Positions 6,429-9,361 of a stretch of DNA of 9,361 bases are shown here, piece after piece. The stretch spans positions 1 through 9,361 of the forward strand of contig JAZSMT010000022.1 of the NCBI GenBank assembly GCA_045536025.1, in the 5' to 3' direction. Every line of letters starts with the position of its first letter. The stretch's first letter is position 1. The notes beneath the pieces are model-generated. The model was given only the letters and a program-made list of their open reading frames with translations. It was not told the origin of the DNA and made no database searches. The translations under genes and the position numbers were made by a program. Origin of the DNA: HGM11412 sp045536025 (GTDB lineage: Bacteria > Bacillota > Clostridia > Christensenellales > Borkfalkiaceae).

Positions 6429-8399
6429 TTAATTACCCTTTTGGGTTAACAGCTTGCGCCTTAACTCGGAAATAGTATCTCTTATTTCAATACACCTTTC
6501 AAAATCAAGGCTTTGAGAAGCTATCTTCATAAGCGCTTTAAGCTTTTCGATTTCCTCGGGAATATCTTTGAGCTTAATATCTTTCGTTTTGTCTATCTTT
6601 TTAGATATCTCTATGGTGTTTTTAATATCTTTAATTATTGTTTTGGGAATTATGCCGTGCTTTTCATTATACGCTTTTTGAACGGCTCTTCTACGATTAG
6701 TTTCGTCAATCGCGCGCTTCATACTTCCCGTTATAACGTCCGCGTACATTATAACTCTTCCCTCGGCGTTACGCGCAGTTCTACCTATCGTTTGAATAAG
6801 CGAAGTGTCCGAACGCAAAAAACCTTCCTTATCGGCGTCTAATATACAAACTAGCTTAACCTCTGGGATATCCAACCCCTCTCTAAGTAGGTTAATGCCA
6901 ACTAACACGTCGATATCTCCACGGCGAAGCTCTTGAATAATATCAATTCGCTCTAACGTGTCTATATCGCTGTGCATATACCGAGTTTTAACACCGCGTT
7001 CCTTTAAATATTCGGTTAAACTTTCGGCAGTCTTTTTGGTAAGTGTGGTTATTAAAATTCTACCGCCGTTTTTTATAACCTTTGAAATCTCCCCCTCAAC
7101 GTCGTCAATTTGCCCTTTAGTTTTTCTAACCTCAACTTCAGGGTCAACTAACCCAGTAGGTCTTATAATTTGCTCGGCAAAATTGTCGGCGCGCTCGGTT
7201 TCGTACGGGCCAGGGGTTGCCGATACGCAAATAATTTGATTAATTCTCTTTTCAAACTCTTCAAACCTAAGCGGACGGTTATCGTACGCCGAATTGAGCC
7301 TAAAACCGTAATCAACTAGGTTTTGCTTTCTCGAACGATCGCCGTTGTACATAGCACGAAGCTGAGGTATAGTCATATGGCTTTCGTCGATAAACAGCAA
7401 AAAGTTTTTAGGAAAATAATCAAGCAAGGTAAACGGAGGCTCGCCTGGGGAGCGCCCGTCAAAATACCTACTGTAATTTTCAACACCGCTACAATACCCT
7501 ATCTCCGTCATCATCTCGATATCGTACTGGGTGCGCTGTTTAAGCCGTTGCGACTCTAAAAGTTTTCCACTGTCGCTAAGAGCCTTAACCTCGTCGTGCA
7601 TATCGCGAGTTATTAGCTTTAAAGCGTTTTGCATAGTTTCACTACCTACCGCGTAGTGGCTTGCGGGAAAAACTACCGCGTGCTTAAGCTCGCAAATAGG
7701 CTCGCCCGTTAGATAGTGTATCTCTGAAATTTTATCAATCTCGTCCCCAAAGAACTCCACCCTTATAACCGTTTCGGTATTGCTTGCAGGGAATATATCG
7801 ACTATATCCCCCCGAACTCTAAACGAACTTCTTTGAAAATCTAAATCTTTCCTTTCGTAATGGATAGAAACAAGCTTTCTCATAAGCGCGTCTCTATCGT
7901 ACGTTTCGCCCTTTCTAAGCGATACTGCTAAGCGGTAATATTCCTCGGGTGCACCCAAGCCGTAAATACAGCTAACGGAGGCTACCACTAAAACATCCTC
8001 CCTTTCTCCGAGCGCGCTCGTTGCGCTGTGGCGAAGTTTATCAATCTCGTCGTTTATTGAAAGGTCTTTTTCAATATAAGTGTCAGACGCGGGCAAATAA
8101 GATTCCGGCTGATAATAATCGTAGTAACTAACGAAGTATTCTACCGCGTTATCAGGAAAAAACTCTCTAAACTCGTTACATAGCTGAGCAGCAAGCGTTT
8201 TATTGTGCGCTATAACTAGCGTTGGGCGTTGAACGTTATTTATAACGTTTGCCATAGTAAAAGTTTTACCACTACCCGTAACGCCGACCAAAACTTGCGT
8301 TTTAAGCCCGTCTAAAACACCCTCGGTAAGCGACGCTATTGCCGTGGGTTGGTCGCCGGTTGGCTGGTATGAACTTTTAAGTGCAAATCTTCTACCCAT
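6429..8399 (-). CDS. uvrB: Excinuclease ABC subunit B
   Basis: UvrB is the helicase-like subunit that receives damaged DNA from UvrA, verifies the lesion and recruits the nuclease UvrC. The 656 aa are normal for the family. Motifs in order: the N-terminal YQPTGDQPTAI, Walker A GVTGSGKT (39-46), the damage-verifying beta-hairpin SYYDYYQPES with Y92, Y93, Y95 and Y96, DESH (338-341), VSATPGPYE (392-400), motifs V-VI with INLLREGLDIP (502-512) and QTIGRTAR (536-543), and a C-terminal UVR domain (about 614-648) that docks UvrC. The start is firm: an in-frame TAA lies two codons before the ATG at 8399. Unusually, no Shine-Dalgarno sequence is visible in the AT-rich 43-nt gap to the upstream gene. 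I see no LexA/DinR box in that gap, so SOS control, if any, must act at the promoter near 9200 or is absent. A weak internal promoter in the gap cannot be excluded. Confidence 0.98.
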   Translation of the reverse strand: MGRRFALKSSYQPTGDQPTAIASLTEGVLDGLKTQVLVGVTGSGKTFTMANVINNVQRPTLVIAHNKTLAAQLCNEFREFFPDNAVEYFVSYYDYYQPESYLPASDTYIEKDLSINDEIDKLRHSATSALGEREDVLVVASVSCIYGLGAPEEYYRLAVSLRKGETYDRDALMRKLVSIHYERKDLDFQRSSFRVRGDIVDIFPASNTETVIRVEFFGDEIDKISEIHYLTGEPICELKHAVVFPASHYAVGSETMQNALKLITRDMHDEVKALSDSGKLLESQRLKQRTQYDIEMMTEIGYCSGVENYSRYFDGRSPGEPPFTLLDYFPKNFLLFIDESHMTIPQLRAMYNGDRSRKQNLVDYGFRLNSAYDNRPLRFEEFEKRINQIICVSATPGPYETERADNFAEQIIRPTGLVDPEVEVRKTKGQIDDVEGEISKVIKNGGRILITTLTKKTAESLTEYLKERGVKTRYMHSDIDTLERIDIIQELRRGDIDVLVGINLLREGLDIPEVKLVCILDADKEGFLRSDTSLIQTIGRTARNAEGRVIMYADVITGSMKRAIDETNRRRAVQKAYNEKHGIIPKTIIKDIKNTIEISKKIDKTKDIKLKDIPEEIEKLKALMKIASQSLDFERCIEIRDTISELRRKLLTQKGN

Positions 8400-8442
8400 A
8401 CACTTTTATATTAACATATAATTTAAATAAAATAAACGGTTT

Positions 8443-8802
8443 TTAACTAAATATCACAAATAAAATTCTACCTATCAAAAAAGAAACCACCGCACCTAGT
8501 GCGGTAATTAAGAGCTTAAAGCGCAGGTCCTTTACCTCTTCGCGGTATTCAGCTTTGTAATTAATTCCCTTTTGAGTTAAGGTTAAGCAGTAAAAAGGCT
8601 CTCCTTTTTTAAAGGTGTTTATAACCTCGACGTAACCTCTTGCCGATAGCGCTTCCACCGTTTTTTTCGTTTCTTCAGTCGAAAGTTTGCCGTAAGCTTC
8701 TGAAAAAGCCGATATTAACTCGGCGCTTAATAAACAGCTACCGCTATCTATCGAGTTGTCGGCAATAATTTTTAATACAGTTCTTTGTTTTTTAGAAAGC
8801 AT
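8443..8802 (-). CDS. Putative tail-anchored winged-helix protein, second of a paralogous pair
   Basis: I do not recognise a named family for this 119-aa protein. Its N-terminal 80 residues read like a winged-helix DNA-binding domain: QRTVLKIIADNS (helix 1), AELISAFSEAY, then a recognition-helix-like STEETKKTVEALSARGYVEV (41-60) and a beta-wing with EPFYCLTLTQKG (68-79), much as in MarR/PadR-like regulators. A charged linker (80-94) leads to one C-terminal membrane helix (about 96-118), leaving the domain in the cytoplasm. It shares with its upstream neighbour the start ML, the segment LSxxGYV, the motif CLxxTQKxxxYxxE and the C-terminal anchor, so the two look like a tandem duplication. Its ATG overlaps the neighbour's end by 11 nt. 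The ribosome binding site is GGTGAT (8813-8808), 5 nt upstream, a match to the extended anti-SD. It may be a membrane-bound regulator; DNA binding is inferred from pattern only. Confidence 0.75.
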   Translation of the reverse strand: MLSKKQRTVLKIIADNSIDSGSCLLSAELISAFSEAYGKLSTEETKKTVEALSARGYVEVINTFKKGEPFYCLTLTQKGINYKAEYREEVKDLRFKLLITALGAVVSFLIGRILFVIFS

Positions 8803-9166
8803 AACTTATCACCAACGTAATAATAACGGCAACGGTAGCGCCTAAAAACGCGCCGAAAAAGCTCCACCCAAAGCTAGAGCCGTTTATTTTAAGGTCGTGA
8901 AGCCTTTCTTTTTTAATCTCTTCTTGATATGAGCGTGCTTTTTGTGTGGGAATAAGGCAAAAACCGTCCGAGCCGTAATATCTTAAATTGACGTACCCTA
9001 AGCCCGACAACAGCTTTACGGCGTCTGAAATTTTTTGCTCGGTAAGCATTAGCGAGGTTGGTGAGTTAACTATTACGTCAGCCGTTTCCAACACGCCGTA
9101 ACCGCCACCCACGGGGCAAAGCTTAAGTATTAAGTTTAAAATATATACCGCCACCGTATCTAACAT
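8792..9166 (-). CDS. Putative tail-anchored winged-helix protein, first gene of the operon
   Basis: This 124-aa protein is the probable first gene after the promoter at 9221-9194. Like its downstream neighbour it has a small helical N-terminus (1-16), a helix-turn-helix-like centre, a segment LTEQKISDAVKLLSGLGYV (41-59), a wing-like strand DGFCLIPTQKARSY (67-80), a charged helix (81-93) and a single C-terminal membrane helix (about 99-121, GWSFFGAFLGATVAV and onward). The shared CLxxTQKxxxYxxE and LSxxGYV motifs at matching positions make the two paralogues. The helix-turn-helix is less clear here than in the partner, with a glycine-rich PVGGGYG loop at 18-24. The ATG at 9166 is fixed by an in-frame TAA two codons upstream. 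No Shine-Dalgarno sequence is present, and the short leader is almost entirely a palindrome (9187-9169). A role as autoregulator is a reasonable inference; function is otherwise unknown. Confidence 0.72.
   Translation of the reverse strand: MLDTVAVYILNLILKLCPVGGGYGVLETADVIVNSPTSLMLTEQKISDAVKLLSGLGYVNLRYYGSDGFCLIPTQKARSYQEEIKKERLHDLKINGSSFGWSFFGAFLGATVAVIITLVISYAF
8808..8813 (-). promoter_or_regulatory. Ribosome binding site inside the upstream gene
   Basis: GGTGAT is fully complementary to the ATCACC part of the 16S 3' end and stands 5 nt before the ATG at 8802, within the last codons of the preceding gene. This supports the start and translational coupling of the two paralogues. Confidence 0.55.
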
Positions 9167-9168
9167 AA

Positions 9169-9187
9169 TTTAAGTATGCTACTTAAA
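9169..9187. promoter_or_regulatory. Perfect palindrome over the predicted transcription start (candidate operator)
   Basis: TTTAAGTA (9169-9176), spacer TGC, TACTTAAA (9180-9187) is an 8-3-8 perfect inverted repeat. It begins 7 nt after the -10 box and ends 2 nt before the first start codon, so it covers the likely start site and the whole leader. As DNA it is a plausible repressor operator; as RNA it would form an AU-rich hairpin at the very 5' end. The half-site ACTTAAA recurs as ACTAAAA in the palindrome of the promoter spacer. Confidence 0.55.
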
Positions 9188-9193
9188 GTAAAA

Positions 9194-9221
9194 ATTATAT
9201 ACTAAAAAGACTTTTAGTCAA
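9194..9221 (-). promoter_or_regulatory. Promoter of the operon starting with the paralogous pair
   Basis: TTGACT (9221-9216), 16-nt spacer, TATAAT (9199-9194) on the minus strand. The -10 is a perfect consensus and the -35 matches five of six. Transcription would start near 9187, giving a leader of about 20 nt before the ATG at 9166. The spacing, the absence of any other good promoter before uvrB and the short gaps downstream make this the likely main promoter for all seven genes down to pgcA. Confidence 0.75.
9201..9218. promoter_or_regulatory. Palindrome in the promoter spacer (candidate operator)
   Basis: ACTAAAA (9201-9207), spacer AGAC, TTTTAGT (9212-9218) is a perfect 7-4-7 inverted repeat. 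It fills the space between the -10 and -35 boxes and overlaps the -35 by three bases. A protein bound here would block RNA polymerase or, as MerR-type activators do, reshape the spacer. Its half-site is the same ACTWAAA as in the palindrome at 9169-9187. Confidence 0.5.
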
Positions 9222-9223
9222 AT

Positions 9224-9254
9224 AAATATCCACGGGTGAAAACCCGTGGTATTT
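9224..9254 (-). terminator. Strong hairpin before the operon promoter, possible terminator of the upstream gene
   Basis: CCACGGGT (9230-9237) pairs with ACCCGTGG (9242-9249) around a 4-base loop. The stem extends by AAATA/TATTT (9224-9228 with 9250-9254) past one bulged T, 13 bp in all. On the minus strand the tail is T-rich but not a clean T-run. It is the last and strongest of four hairpins between the upstream stop codon and the promoter, and so is the best candidate to end upstream transcription. It may equally be part of a repeat element. Confidence 0.45.
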
Positions 9255-9320
9255 CATTTTGGGGTAAAACCCCATGTTCTAGCCACGCGTAAACGCGTAG
9301 TCCACACTTGCGTATTGCAA
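9224..9320. repeat. Block of four consecutive small hairpins, possible dispersed repeat
   Basis: Besides the hairpin at 9224-9254 the block holds TGGGGT/ACCCCA (9260-9265 with 9269-9274, 3-nt loop), ACGCG/CGCGT (9285-9289 with 9294-9298, loop TAAA) and TTGC/GCAA (9308-9311 with 9317-9320, loop GTATT). Three of the four have A-rich loops on the plus strand (GAAA, AAA, TAAA) closed by G or C rich stems, so they look built on one plan. The block is richer in GC than the flanking intergenic DNA. It resembles REP/BIME or MITE-type extragenic elements in style, but I cannot assign it to a family and there is only one copy in the window. Confidence 0.5.
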
Positions 9321-9325
9321 ATCAA

Positions 9326-9361
9326 TTACTTTTTAGCAAACGGATCTTTTATCTCTTGCAT
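9326..9361 (-). CDS. Possible 3' end of an upstream gene
   Basis: At the right edge, the minus strand reads MQEIKDPFAKK followed by TAA (9328-9326). The charged, lysine-ending tail looks like a natural C-terminus, and the hairpins that follow directly fit the end of a gene. Only 11 codons are visible and the ATG at the very edge may be an internal methionine, so neither family nor start can be given. Confidence 0.4.
   Translation of the reverse strand: MQEIKDPFAKK

Noticed and set aside
8400..8442. Internal promoter before uvrB (TATAAA near 8410, TAATAT nearby; TATAAT on the plus strand at 8417-8422)
   Set aside because: No -35 box at a workable distance on either strand; AT-rich gaps give such -10 matches by chance.
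9258..9285. LexA/DinR-like box suggested by GAAC and GTT bases on the minus strand in the hairpin block
   Set aside because: The halves do not have the CGAAC-N4-GTTCG spacing and symmetry; the similarity comes from the hairpin stems.
9224..9320. CRISPR array or riboswitch
   Set aside because: The hairpins differ in sequence and there are no equal repeats and spacers. The block sits upstream of the promoter, so it is not part of the operon's leader RNA.

Overview
The window reads as a chromosomal piece of a low-GC (about 40% by eye) Gram-positive bacterium, most likely an uncultured member of the Bacillota/Clostridia. The grounds are good Shine-Dalgarno sequences before most genes, near-consensus sigma-A type promoters, a uvrB-uvrA gene order, a PgcA-type phosphoglucomutase and compact, overlapping genes. 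Nothing in the sequence fixes the genus, and there are no tRNA, rRNA, CRISPR or transposase genes.

All convincing genes lie on the minus strand, so the window reads biologically from right to left. At the right edge is the apparent 3' end of an upstream gene (stop near 9326). It is followed by about 100 bp holding four consecutive small hairpins (9224-9320). A near-consensus promoter (9221-9194) comes next, with two palindromes, one in its spacer and one over the predicted transcription start. It feeds a tightly packed run of seven genes: two small related proteins with a winged-helix-like body and a C-terminal membrane anchor (9166-8792 and 8802-8443, overlapping by 11 nt), uvrB (8399-6429), uvrA (6413-3579), a small two-helix membrane protein that starts inside the end of uvrA (3592-3188), nagA (3179-2028) and a phosphohexomutase of the PgcA family (2015-312). 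A 12-bp hairpin (305-274) closes the run. The last 270 bp hold two promoter-like sequences reading left, a leader with two hairpins, and the apparent beginning of another gene that leaves the window.

Functionally, UvrA and UvrB are the damage-recognition half of nucleotide excision repair; uvrC is not in the window. NagA turns N-acetylglucosamine-6-phosphate into glucosamine-6-phosphate, and PgcA interconverts hexose 1- and 6-phosphates. The repair and sugar-phosphate genes have no known biochemical link, so their joint transcription may only be a compact gene string. The least explained part is the head of the operon: two paralogous tail-anchored putative DNA-binding proteins behind a promoter that carries four copies of the heptamer ACTWAAA, which suggests, but does not prove, autoregulation.
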